A stretch of DNA of 9,889 nucleotides, taken from contig CATMOP010000048.1 in assembly GCA_950072225.1 (NCBI GenBank), forward strand, positions 1-9,889, written 5' to 3'. The translations under genes were made by a program, and so were the position numbers. Under the pieces are notes generated by a model. It searched no databases and was not told the DNA's origin. It was given only the letters and a program-made list of their open reading frames with translations. This document shows, piece after piece, positions 1 to 6,403 of this stretch (position 1 is the first letter of the stretch; the number at the start of each line of letters is the position of its first letter). The DNA is from an uncultured Nitrospina sp. (GTDB lineage Bacteria; Nitrospinota; Nitrospinia; Nitrospinales; VA-1).

Positions 1-16
1 TGTGCTCTTCCGATCT
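1..16 (+). other. Illumina adapter remnant at contig edge
   Basis: The first 16 bases, TGTGCTCTTCCGATCT, are identical to the 3' end of the Illumina TruSeq read-2 adapter. The leading TGT distinguishes it from the read-1 adapter, which shares only GCTCTTCCGATCT. This is library sequence and not genome, so the biological sequence starts at about base 17, and the contig edge is a read edge that was not trimmed. Confidence 0.93.
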
Positions 17-317
17 TGCAGTCAACTTTATTGTTCTTCCACCCTCCTCCCGGGAAAACCTTAGTTTATAAGTTGTTGACGGTAAAATCTTGCTTGGGCC
101 CACCACTGAATCAAGGGCTAACGAGGTTGCCCTGATTTTCACAATCCAACGGCGCCGATCCGGGTAAGACAGGCCCATTTATATTCATGAGCAAAAACAC
201 AAAACTTGCTGGCACAAATTTTAGCCAAAGCTGACATTTGCTTGTATTTCTATGATTGTTGATTTATCATGAAAAACCAATATCTTTAAATAAATCAGGT
301 TATTAAGCTCATCTTGA
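17..317. other. Non-coding leader upstream of nhaD
   Basis: No convincing coding sequence is visible in these 300 bases on either strand. There is one clear hairpin at 109-137: AATCA plus GGGC pairs with GCCC plus TGATT around a ten-base loop, with one bulged A, followed by TTTC. It could be a weak terminator of a gene lost off the contig edge, or part of a structured leader. A weak sigma-70-like pair, TTGATT then TATCTT with 16 bases between, occurs at about 259-286 and could drive nhaD. The first part follows adapter sequence directly, so its continuity with the rest is not guaranteed. Confidence 0.4.
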
Positions 318-366
318 GGCCGGGGCGATTGCAAATATTCCGCTTGGGCCAATTTTTACCTTTTTC
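318..366 (+). promoter_or_regulatory. Terminator-like hairpin and T-tracts before nhaD (possible attenuator)
   Basis: GGCCGGGGCG (318-327) can pair with CGCTTGGGCC (341-350). This gives ten positions with one G-G mismatch and two G-U wobbles around a 13-base loop. It is followed at once by AATTTTTACCTTTTT, then the nhaD ribosome-binding site (ATAGGA, 368-373). A hairpin plus T-tract placed between a long leader and a start codon is the usual shape of a transcription attenuator or riboswitch expression platform. Na+/H+ antiporter genes are known targets of the Na+-I (DUF1646) riboswitch class, but I cannot match that consensus by eye. The large loop and imperfect stem make this tentative. Confidence 0.35.
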
Positions 367-381
367 CATAGGACCGAAAGA

Positions 382-1701
382 ATGCACAGTCTAACAGTTA
401 CCTGGGTCGGTTATGTATCCCTGATCTGTTTTTGTCTTGCCTATACCCTGGTCATATTTGAAGAAAAGATCCATATGCGCAAATCCAAACCGGTCATTTT
501 GATCGGTTGTTTTATGTGGGGCCTCATCGGCATCTATGAAGCCCAACACGGGGGCGGGCATGCTCATGACTATGTTAAAGAGTTGATCGCGGAAATCGGT
601 GAGCTGTTTTTCTTTCTCCTGGTAGCAATGACCTATGTTAATACTCTTGATGAAAGGAATGTCTTTAAAGCGTTAAGGGTTTGGTTGCTTAAAAAGGGTC
701 TGGGGTTTAAAAAATTATTTTGGGCCACAGGGGGAATTACGTTCCTGCTTTCACCCCTTGCCGACAACCTGACAAGTGCCCTGTTGATGTCCACCGTAGC
801 GCTTGCAGTCAGTAATGGTAATGGACGTTTCATTGTTCCCGCGTTCGTCAATATTGTTGTCGCAGCCAACGCCGGAGGAGCTTGGAGTCCTTTCGGGGAT
901 ATCACCACTTTGATGGTCTGGACTTCAGGGAAAGTTCAGACGATGGAATTCTCCTATCTAGTACTGCCTTCTATCGTCAATTGGATCATTCCGGCAACCA
1001 TCATATATTTCTTCGTTCCAGACGAATATCCTGAAGTGGGAGATGAGGAGATAGAACTCAAACCGGGAGCCAAGGTCATCATTGGACTTGGCATTTTTAC
1101 GATTGCCACCGCAGTATCTTTTCATCAATTCCTCCACCTTCCCCCTTTCCTGGGAATGATGTTCGGGCTCGGGCTGTTGATGATGATGGGATGGTATTTA
1201 AAACGCTGGGGAGAACACAAACACCTTGAGAAAATGGGAAATTTTGATAAACAAAGAGACCGTCCACGTTTTGACATTTTCACCAAAGTGGAAGGAGTGG
1301 AGTTTGATACCTTGCTTTTCTTTTTTGGCGTTCTCACTGCCGTAGGCGCATTGCAATACATTGGCTATCTGGCACTCGTCAGTGAAAGCATGTATGGAAC
1401 CCTCGGTCCCACATACTCCAATATAATTGTTGGCCTCCTTTCTGCCATTGTTGACAACATCCCTGTCATGTATGCGGTTCTCAAGATGAGCCCCGAAATG
1501 GGTCTCGATCAATGGCTTTTAGTCACCCTGACCGCCGGGGTGGGGGGCAGTCTGCTTTCTGTGGGTTCTGCGGCAGGGGTCGCGGTAATGGGGGTCGACC
1601 GAGAACATTATTCATTCCTGTCCCATTTAAAATGGGCTCCCGTCATCGCACTGGGTTATATAGCCAGCATTGTTTGCTGGTATTTTGTAACACCACACTG
1701 A
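382..1701 (+). CDS. nhaD: Na+/H+ antiporter, NhaD family
   Basis: Predicted inner-membrane antiporter of the NhaD branch of the ArsB/NhaD (ion transporter) superfamily, exchanging cytoplasmic Na+ (or Li+) for external H+. The 439 residues are almost entirely hydrophobic helices with short loops, and the length is close to the family norm. Diagnostic motifs are visible in both halves: ADNLT at 127-131 and NAGGAWSPFGD at 163-173 in the first, VDNIP at 357-361 and a Gly/Ala-rich GSAAGVAVMG at 395-404 in the second. The paired Asp-Asn motifs fit the inverted-repeat transporter fold, whose broken helices bind the ion. A short His-rich loop (HGGGHAH, 56-62) follows the second helix. ATG at 382 is preceded by ATAGGA with eight bases between. 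The gene is monocistronic: a long leader lies upstream and a strong terminator directly downstream. Confidence 0.9.
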   Translation: MHSLTVTWVGYVSLICFCLAYTLVIFEEKIHMRKSKPVILIGCFMWGLIGIYEAQHGGGHAHDYVKELIAEIGELFFFLLVAMTYVNTLDERNVFKALRVWLLKKGLGFKKLFWATGGITFLLSPLADNLTSALLMSTVALAVSNGNGRFIVPAFVNIVVAANAGGAWSPFGDITTLMVWTSGKVQTMEFSYLVLPSIVNWIIPATIIYFFVPDEYPEVGDEEIELKPGAKVIIGLGIFTIATAVSFHQFLHLPPFLGMMFGLGLLMMMGWYLKRWGEHKHLEKMGNFDKQRDRPRFDIFTKVEGVEFDTLLFFFGVLTAVGALQYIGYLALVSESMYGTLGPTYSNIIVGLLSAIVDNIPVMYAVLKMSPEMGLDQWLLVTLTAGVGGSLLSVGSAAGVAVMGVDREHYSFLSHLKWAPVIALGYIASIVCWYFVTPH

Positions 1702-1710
1702 CTTTTCAAG

Positions 1711-1741
1711 GGCGGGACAAAACATTTTGTCCCGCCTTTTT
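1711..1741 (+). terminator. Rho-independent terminator of nhaD
   Basis: GGCGGGACAAA pairs perfectly with TTTGTCCCGCC (11 bp, four-base loop ACAT), followed by TTTTTATTT. It starts nine bases after the nhaD stop codon. The same hairpin lies just past the end of the convergent comF, but read on the minus strand it lacks a T-run after the stem, so it mainly serves nhaD. Confidence 0.92.
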
Positions 1742-1749
1742 ATTTCCCC

Positions 1750-2537
1750 CTAAAGACCCGACCCTTTTCCTACAACCACTCTTCCCAGAGTGAACACATG
1801 AACCTTCCCCGCACCCTTTTTCTTTAAAATCTTCGTCGCCTCATTGACCGTTGCCCCGGTCGTGAACACATCGTCCACCAATAAAATATCTTTTCCTGCA
1901 ACCAACTCGGAACGATTGACCTCAAACGCTCCTTTAATGTTACGGGCTCTTTCTGTACGGGTCATGGTCGCCTGCGGACTTGTCGCGTTGACCCGCCTCA
2001 ATAATCCCCCTTCAAGCGGAAGGTTCAAAACCTTTGCGGCTTGCCGTGCGATGAGGAAAGCCTGGTCAAATCCCCTCTCTTTCATCTTATTAAAATACAA
2101 GGGTATGGGAGCAACTGTAAAACCCTGGCAAAAGCCGGGGTTCTCCGCAAAATATTTTTCAAGCAGGAGGTCCATTTCTGCAAGCACCCCCATCTGCTTG
2201 CGGTATTTGAAATGGTGGATCGCTGTCCTTAAAACCGTATCATACAAGCCCAGGGACCTGCCTGATCAAAATGAAAAGGATTTTGCCTGCAATCCCCACA
2301 CACAAATTCTTCGTGCGGATAAGCATAAGACAAGTCCGCGGGCACCCCACACTGAAAACAATATGGTTGTCGAATAAATCCGATATCCCCTCTGCAGGGA
2401 GCACAGAGGAAATGATCTCCCAAATTGATTTTGCCGTCACAGGAAACACAGTTTTGTGGAAACACAAAATCCAGTATTTTCCTGAACCCACGCAAAACCC
2501 TATCGGCAATATTGCCCTTCGATGGTGAAACCTGCAT
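1750..2537 (-). pseudogene. comF: ComF-family phosphoribosyltransferase-like protein, split by a frameshift
   Basis: ComF/GntX family: a zinc-ribbon N-terminus plus a PRTase-fold domain, linked in competent bacteria to uptake of single-stranded DNA. The N-terminal part (ATG at 2537, in frame to 2229) has four CxxC pairs (Cys 30/33, 45/48, 60/63, 80/83), then FHFDQAG, and then leaves frame and stops. The C-terminal part reads on in another frame as LGLYDTVLRTAIHHFKYRK and carries the PRTase motif ILLVDDVFTTGAT, ending at 1750. Family members continue from FDxA to GLYxxxLRxxIHxxKY without a break, so one base is missing at about 2248-2262 in a CCC/GGG-rich stretch. Restoring one base gives about 262 residues, a little long for ComF. 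All key motifs are intact, so a sequencing or assembly error is at least as likely as a true pseudogene. A GAGGGG ribosome-binding site precedes the start. Confidence 0.85.
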
Positions 2538-2558
2538 GACCCCTCGCTGTCAAGAATG

Positions 2559-2588
2559 TTTCTATGTTTTTCAAGAAATTTTTATGCT
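2559..2588 (+). promoter_or_regulatory. Candidate promoter of argD-argF
   Basis: TATGCT at 2583-2588 is a good -10 hexamer. The best -35 at usable spacing is a weak TTTCTA (2559-2564, 18 bases away). Transcription would start near 2595 and leave about 30 bases before the argD start at 2625. This argues against the in-frame upstream ATG at 2556, which would lie before the transcript begins. Confidence 0.35.
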
Positions 2589-2624
2589 AAAGTTTCCTCT
2601 TCATTTATTCTCACAAAAAAACTG

Positions 2625-3821
2625 ATGAACAAGAACATCATCCAGCTTACGGAAAAACACGTTGCCGGGACTTATGGCCGTTACCCGATTGTCCTCGTCA
2701 AAGGGAAAGGTTCCAGGGTTTGGGACAAGTCGGGAAAACAGTATATTGACTTTGTCAGCGGCCTTGCCGTTAACAACCTTGGGCATTGCCATCCATCAGT
2801 TGTAGCGGCCATAAAAAAACAGGCCGAAAAACTGATCCATGTTTCCAATTTATACCATATCGAACCCCAATCCCAATTAGCAGAAAAACTAACGTCCTTG
2901 AGTTTTGCCGACAAGATATTTTTCTGCAACAGTGGAACAGAAGCCATTGAATCGGCGATCAAACTTGCTCGCAAGTATTTTTTCGACCAAGGACAGTCCG
3001 GGCGAACCGAGATCATCACCATGCACAACTCGTTTCACGGCCGCACCCTGGGTTCGCTCTCCGCAACGGCACAAAAAAAGTTTCACATTGGATTCAAACC
3101 ACTTCTTCCAGGCTTCAAATATATTCCCTTTAATGATTTACAATCAGCCCGGAAAGCAATAACCCAAAAGACCTGTGCGATTCTGGTTGAGCCCATACAG
3201 GGAGAAGGAGGAGTAAATATCGCTGACCCCTCCTACATCAGTGGATTGAAAAAACTCTGCCAGAAAAATGGCGTCCTCCTGATTTTTGATGAGGTGCAAT
3301 CGGGCTTTGGTCGAACAGGAAAACTTTTTGCCTATGAACTCTATAAAACGAAGCCGGATATCATGACCATGGCGAAAGCATTGGGAGGAGGCATTGCGAT
3401 AGGAGCCATGGCAGGCACCAACCGAGTCATGAAATCTTTTGTTCCAGGAACCCATGCCGCGACCTTTGGCGGCAATCCACTGGCCTGTTCTGCTGCCTTG
3501 GCTACCCTGAAGGTGATTACCGGAAAAAACTTCTTAAATAAAGTCAACGCAAGCGGAATCTATTTTTTGAAACGATTGAAAAAAATTGCCCGAAAAATTC
3601 CCATCGTCAAAGAAGCTCGCGGCACGGGAATGTTTCTCGCCCTGGAGCTAGACCAACCGGGGCACGAAATAGTTATCGACTGCATGAACCGGGGGTTTTT
3701 GATCAACTGCATCCAGCAGAACGTATTGCGGTTTATCCCACCGCTCACTATTTCACGTAAAGACATCGATAGTTTGATCTCCGTGCTGTCTGAAAGCCTC
3801 ATTAAACTAAACGATAAATAG
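2625..3821 (+). CDS. argD: Acetylornithine aminotransferase
   Basis: Class-III (fold-type I) PLP-dependent aminotransferase that interconverts N-acetylglutamate semialdehyde and N2-acetylornithine with glutamate as amino donor, in cytoplasmic arginine synthesis. From ATG 2625 it is 398 residues, the usual ArgD length. Visible sites are the phosphate-binding NSGTEA (102-107), FDEVQ with Asp222 contacting the PLP ring nitrogen, and the Schiff-base Lys251 in TMAKALGGG. An in-frame ATG at 2556 would add 23 residues (MFLCFSRNFY and so on) absent from ArgD proteins, and no Shine-Dalgarno precedes either start, so 2625 is chosen on homology and promoter position. argF follows after 30 bases, which supports the ArgD role over the related ornithine, succinylornithine or GABA aminotransferases. 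Residual uncertainty is only about substrate range. Confidence 0.9.
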   Translation: MNKNIIQLTEKHVAGTYGRYPIVLVKGKGSRVWDKSGKQYIDFVSGLAVNNLGHCHPSVVAAIKKQAEKLIHVSNLYHIEPQSQLAEKLTSLSFADKIFFCNSGTEAIESAIKLARKYFFDQGQSGRTEIITMHNSFHGRTLGSLSATAQKKFHIGFKPLLPGFKYIPFNDLQSARKAITQKTCAILVEPIQGEGGVNIADPSYISGLKKLCQKNGVLLIFDEVQSGFGRTGKLFAYELYKTKPDIMTMAKALGGGIAIGAMAGTNRVMKSFVPGTHAATFGGNPLACSAALATLKVITGKNFLNKVNASGIYFLKRLKKIARKIPIVKEARGTGMFLALELDQPGHEIVIDCMNRGFLINCIQQNVLRFIPPLTISRKDIDSLISVLSESLIKLNDK

Positions 3822-3851
3822 CGAGTTTTTGAGTTCTAACAAGACCTGAAA

Positions 3852-4763
3852 ATGAAAAAAGATCTCTTAGCCATCAACGACTTTAATCAGGAAGAAATCC
3901 TTGACCTGTTTGAAAAATCTGCGGACCTCAAGGAAAAGCGCCAAAAAGGAATCCAGCATCTACCTCTAAAGGGAAAGACCCTGGGGATGATATTTAACAA
4001 GCATTCTACGAGAACACGTATATCGTTTGAAGTGGGCATGTTTGAGCTCGGTGGTCATGCGCTGTTTTTGTCCGGCAACCAATTGCAACTGAACCGCGGT
4101 GAAACCATCAGGGATTCAGCCCAGGTACTATCCCGGTACTTGAATGGGATTTTGATAAGGACCTACGACCATAAGGAAGTCGTCGCTCTTGCCGAGCATG
4201 CCACGATACCTGTGATCAACGGGCTCACAGACTTCAATCATCCCCTGCAGATTCTTTCCGATATTTTTACTATCAAGGAAAAACTCGGTGGGATAGAAGG
4301 AGTGAAAGTAGCTTATGTAGGGGACGGAAACAATGTCGCCTACTCCTGGATGATGGGCGCTTCGTTAATGGGGATGCAGCTGGTGATTGCCTGTCCTAAA
4401 AGTTGCCAATCCCACCTGGCTCCAAGTCTGGGTGATAATGATAAAGTGGAAATTATTGAAGACCCCTTTGAAGCTGTCAAAAAGGCGGATATCATTTATA
4501 CCGACGTTTGGATAAGCATGGGAGAGGAAAAAGATACGGAAAATAAAAAAAAGCTCCTTCTTCCTTACCAGATAAACCAGAAACTGGTCGATCACGCCAA
4601 AAAAGACGTTATGGTGATGCACTGCCTTCCCGCACACCGGGAAATGGAAATCACATCAGAAGTCCTGGATGGCGAGCATTCGATTGTTTTCGACCAGGCT
4701 GAGAACCGGCTTCATGTTCAAAAAGCCATTCTTGAAAAACTGTTATCACCTTCTCAGTCATGA
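3852..4763 (+). CDS. argF: Ornithine carbamoyltransferase
   Basis: Condenses ornithine with carbamoyl phosphate to give citrulline, the sixth step of arginine synthesis, in the cytoplasm. The protein has 303 residues, full length for the family. The carbamoyl-phosphate site STRTR is at 52-56, HPLQ at 130-133, a GDGNNVAYSW ornithine-domain motif at 157-166, HCLP with the catalytic Cys at 257-260, and FDQAENRLH near the C-terminus. These separate it from aspartate carbamoyltransferase. The segment after HCLPAHR reads EMEI where many OTCs have GEE or GKE, a mild variation. It lies 30 bases after argD on the same strand, most likely one operon. The region before the ATG has only a weak purine stretch as ribosome-binding site. 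Its TGA stop overlaps the left end of the palindromic element at 4762-4872. Confidence 0.95.
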   Translation: MKKDLLAINDFNQEEILDLFEKSADLKEKRQKGIQHLPLKGKTLGMIFNKHSTRTRISFEVGMFELGGHALFLSGNQLQLNRGETIRDSAQVLSRYLNGILIRTYDHKEVVALAEHATIPVINGLTDFNHPLQILSDIFTIKEKLGGIEGVKVAYVGDGNNVAYSWMMGASLMGMQLVIACPKSCQSHLAPSLGDNDKVEIIEDPFEAVKKADIIYTDVWISMGEEKDTENKKKLLLPYQINQKLVDHAKKDVMVMHCLPAHREMEITSEVLDGEHSIVFDQAENRLHVQKAILEKLLSPSQS

Positions 4764-4872
4764 TGAGCCACTCGGCGTGGGGGCCGACTGGCAATACTTT
4801 ATTTGGCTAACAAAGAGTTATCTCGGCTAACAAGTCATTGCTATCTGCCTCCCCTGCTAAGGGGTGCTCATC
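4762..4872. repeat. Palindromic intergenic element, copy 1 (argF-tgt)
   Basis: The segment is bounded by a perfect 7-bp inverted repeat, GATGAGC (4762-4768) and GCTCATC (4866-4872). Its left module, CACTCGGCGTGG then GGGCCGACTGGCAAT (4769-4795), matches the left module of the element at 7859-7884 with two substitutions and one G indel. The right module GGCTAACAAGTCATTGC (4825-4841) resembles those at 7958 and 8745. A 9-base direct repeat GGCTAACAA occurs at 4805 and 4825, and a small hairpin CCCC-TGCTAA-GGGG lies at 4851-4864. There is no CTAG in this copy (CTCG and CTGG replace it), so it looks the most diverged. TATAAA at 4873-4878, just outside, could be a -10 for tgt. Confidence 0.6.
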
Positions 4873-4896
4873 TATAAAATTTTTTCATCAAAAACC

Positions 4897-5994
4897 GTGA
4901 TCTCTTTTGAAGTAATCAAAACACATAGCCACTCTTGTGCCCGTCTGGGTATTTTGACCACACCCCGCGGGCAGATAGAAACTCCCTGCTTCATGCCGGT
5001 GGGAACCCAGGCAACTGTAAAGGCATTGACCCCGGAGGACCTGGAATTTTTTGGGGTGCAGATTATCCTTGGCAACACCTATCATCTCTATCTCCGGCCG
5101 GGGCACAACTTGATCCGTTCTCTGGGTGGTCTGCACAAATTTATGAACTGGCCCCACCCCATTCTCACCGACAGCGGAGGTTATCAGGTTTTCAGCCTCA
5201 AAAAGCTTGCCAAAGTTACGGAAGAGGGTGTTACCTTCCAATCCCATTTTGACGGATCTTCCCACTTCATTTCCCCAGAGCGTTCCATAGAAATCCAGCA
5301 AGCGTTGGGTGCAGACATCATCATGGCTTTCGATGAACCGACTCCTCATACTGCCGACCTCAGCCAAACAGAAAAGTCCTTAAAACTGACCACCCTTTGG
5401 GCTCAGCGTTGCAAGGAAGTGTTGCATTCTGATACGCAGGCTTTGTTCGGAATCGTCCAGGGCGGAATGCATCCCGACCTTCGTAGAAAAAGCGCGGAAC
5501 AAATAATGGAAATTGATTTTCCCGGTTACGCCATAGGAGGATTGAGCGTGGGAGAAGAAAAAAATTTGATGTATGACATCACCGGGCACACCGCTACCCT
5601 TTTGCCGGCAAACAAACCCCGCTACCTGATGGGGGTGGGAACTCCTGAAGATCTCTTGAAATGCAGTTCCATGGGAGTAGATATGTTCGATTGTGTCATG
5701 CCCACCCGCAATGCCAGAAACGGTTCCCTGTTTGTAAAAGGCGGTAAAATAAATATTAAAAATGAAAAATATAAAACCGACCCCGACCCCATCGAACCGG
5801 ACTGCACCTGTTATACTTGCAAAAATTTTTCCAGGGCCTATCTCAGACACCTGATCATGGTAGGAGAAATCCTGGCCATGCGTCTTCTCACCCTGCACAA
5901 CTCCACCTTCTACCAACAGTGGATGGCAAGCATCAGAAAAGCCATTGAAGACGACGTCCCCTTTAACATGGACTGGTCAGACCGGGTCCACTAG
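4897..5994 (+). CDS. tgt: tRNA-guanine(34) transglycosylase (queuine/preQ1)
   Basis: Exchanges guanine 34 for preQ1 in tRNAs with GUN anticodons (Asp, Asn, His, Tyr), the committing step of queuosine modification. From GTG 4897 the protein has 365 residues. Catalytic residues are visible: Asp92 in LTDSGGYQVFS (general acid/base), nucleophile Asp265 in MFDCVMPTRNARNG, and the zinc site Cys303, Cys305, Cys308 and His334. These numbers fall within a few residues of the E. coli enzyme, which supports the GTG at 4897 (VISFEVIKTHS). An in-frame GTG at 4864 would add eleven residues and start inside the upstream repeat element. No Shine-Dalgarno precedes either start. No other queuosine gene is nearby. 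The last two codons, CAC TAG, form half of the inverted repeat shared with the convergent gene. Confidence 0.93.
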   Translation: MISFEVIKTHSHSCARLGILTTPRGQIETPCFMPVGTQATVKALTPEDLEFFGVQIILGNTYHLYLRPGHNLIRSLGGLHKFMNWPHPILTDSGGYQVFSLKKLAKVTEEGVTFQSHFDGSSHFISPERSIEIQQALGADIIMAFDEPTPHTADLSQTEKSLKLTTLWAQRCKEVLHSDTQALFGIVQGGMHPDLRRKSAEQIMEIDFPGYAIGGLSVGEEKNLMYDITGHTATLLPANKPRYLMGVGTPEDLLKCSSMGVDMFDCVMPTRNARNGSLFVKGGKINIKNEKYKTDPDPIEPDCTCYTCKNFSRAYLRHLIMVGEILAMRLLTLHNSTFYQQWMASIRKAIEDDVPFNMDWSDRVH

Positions 5995-6006
5995 CCATTG
6001 CTAGTG
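5989..6006. repeat. Minimal CTAG palindrome holding two stop codons, copy 2
   Basis: CACTAGCCATTGCTAGTG is a perfect inverted repeat: CACTAGC, a four-base CATT centre, GCTAGTG. Read left to right, CAC TAG are the last codons of tgt. Read on the other strand, CAC TAG are the last codons of the convergent gene at 6001-6372. The two coding sequences are therefore separated by only six bases. The ten bases CCATTGCTAG (5995-6004) recur exactly at 8734-8743. There is no T-run, so a plain intrinsic terminator is not indicated. Confidence 0.7.
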
Positions 6007-6372
6007 AGTCCCATCTATAATTCCAAGAATCTTGAATTCGTGGATATCATAACCTGAACGCTTGGGCAGAGAAGATTGCACAACTGCTTTAAACAGTTCC
6101 AATTTTTCAGAATCCAGCCAACTGAGAAAATGTTCAAAAATGCGTTCCGGAAAATAAATCGTCAGGTTTACTTTAGCCCGCTGATACACAAACTGACTGC
6201 CCGACCTCATGGGATTTGCCTTCAGGGGTTTGTATTCCACATGCCCTTTCAGCATGAAATCCGCTATCTCCTTCCACTCTTCCCCGACTTTTTTCAGGTT
6301 CTCGCGAATGAGAGATAAAAGCCGTCCCTGTTCAGGTAGTTCATAGGTATAGCTGGGCATAGGGTCCCTCAT
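6001..6372 (-). CDS. Conserved-looking hypothetical protein, 123 residues
   Basis: I do not recognise a family. The protein is soluble, with no signal peptide or membrane segment. The N-terminal half (residues 15-40) is a charged amphipathic helix region (LLSLIRENLKKVGEEWKEIA). The middle reads like beta strands (QFVYQRAKVNLTIYF), followed by another helical region (FEHFLSWLDSEKLELFKAVV) and a short strand near the end. This mixed alpha/beta order suggests a small single domain. The start is ATG 6372 or ATG 6360; the latter has AGGGA four bases before it and would give 119 residues. It lies 31 bases downstream of the methyltransferase on the same strand, so the two may share a transcript. Its last codons, CAC TAG, lie in the palindrome shared with tgt. 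Good codon structure and tight packing support a real gene. Confidence 0.7.
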   Translation of the reverse strand: MRDPMPSYTYELPEQGRLLSLIRENLKKVGEEWKEIADFMLKGHVEYKPLKANPMRSGSQFVYQRAKVNLTIYFPERIFEHFLSWLDSEKLELFKAVVQSSLPKRSGYDIHEFKILGIIDGTH

Positions 6373-6403
6373 AAGGTAATATTGTTTTCATTATTGTATT
6401 CTT

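Noticed and set aside
1844..2377. 177-codon open frame on the plus strand across comF
   Set aside because: It is antisense to the clear PRTase domain of comF and its translation shows no domain-like features; an overlap shadow.
2556..2624. N-terminal extension of ArgD from ATG 2556
   Set aside because: The extra 23 residues do not fit ArgD N-termini, overlap the likely promoter, and leave no room for a leader.
4864..4896. tgt start at GTG 4864
   Set aside because: It lies inside the repeat element's right arm, and the added residues do not resemble Tgt N-termini; starting at 4897 gives catalytic residue numbers near the E. coli enzyme.
4888..5367. 159-codon open frame antisense to tgt (and another at 5380-5916)
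   Set aside because: Both lie opposite well-conserved tgt coding sequence and have no recognisable motifs.
5989..6006. Intrinsic bidirectional terminator between tgt and the 123-residue gene
   Set aside because: The stem is only 7 bp, not GC-rich, and no T-run follows on either strand; a terminator role is not supported by sequence alone.
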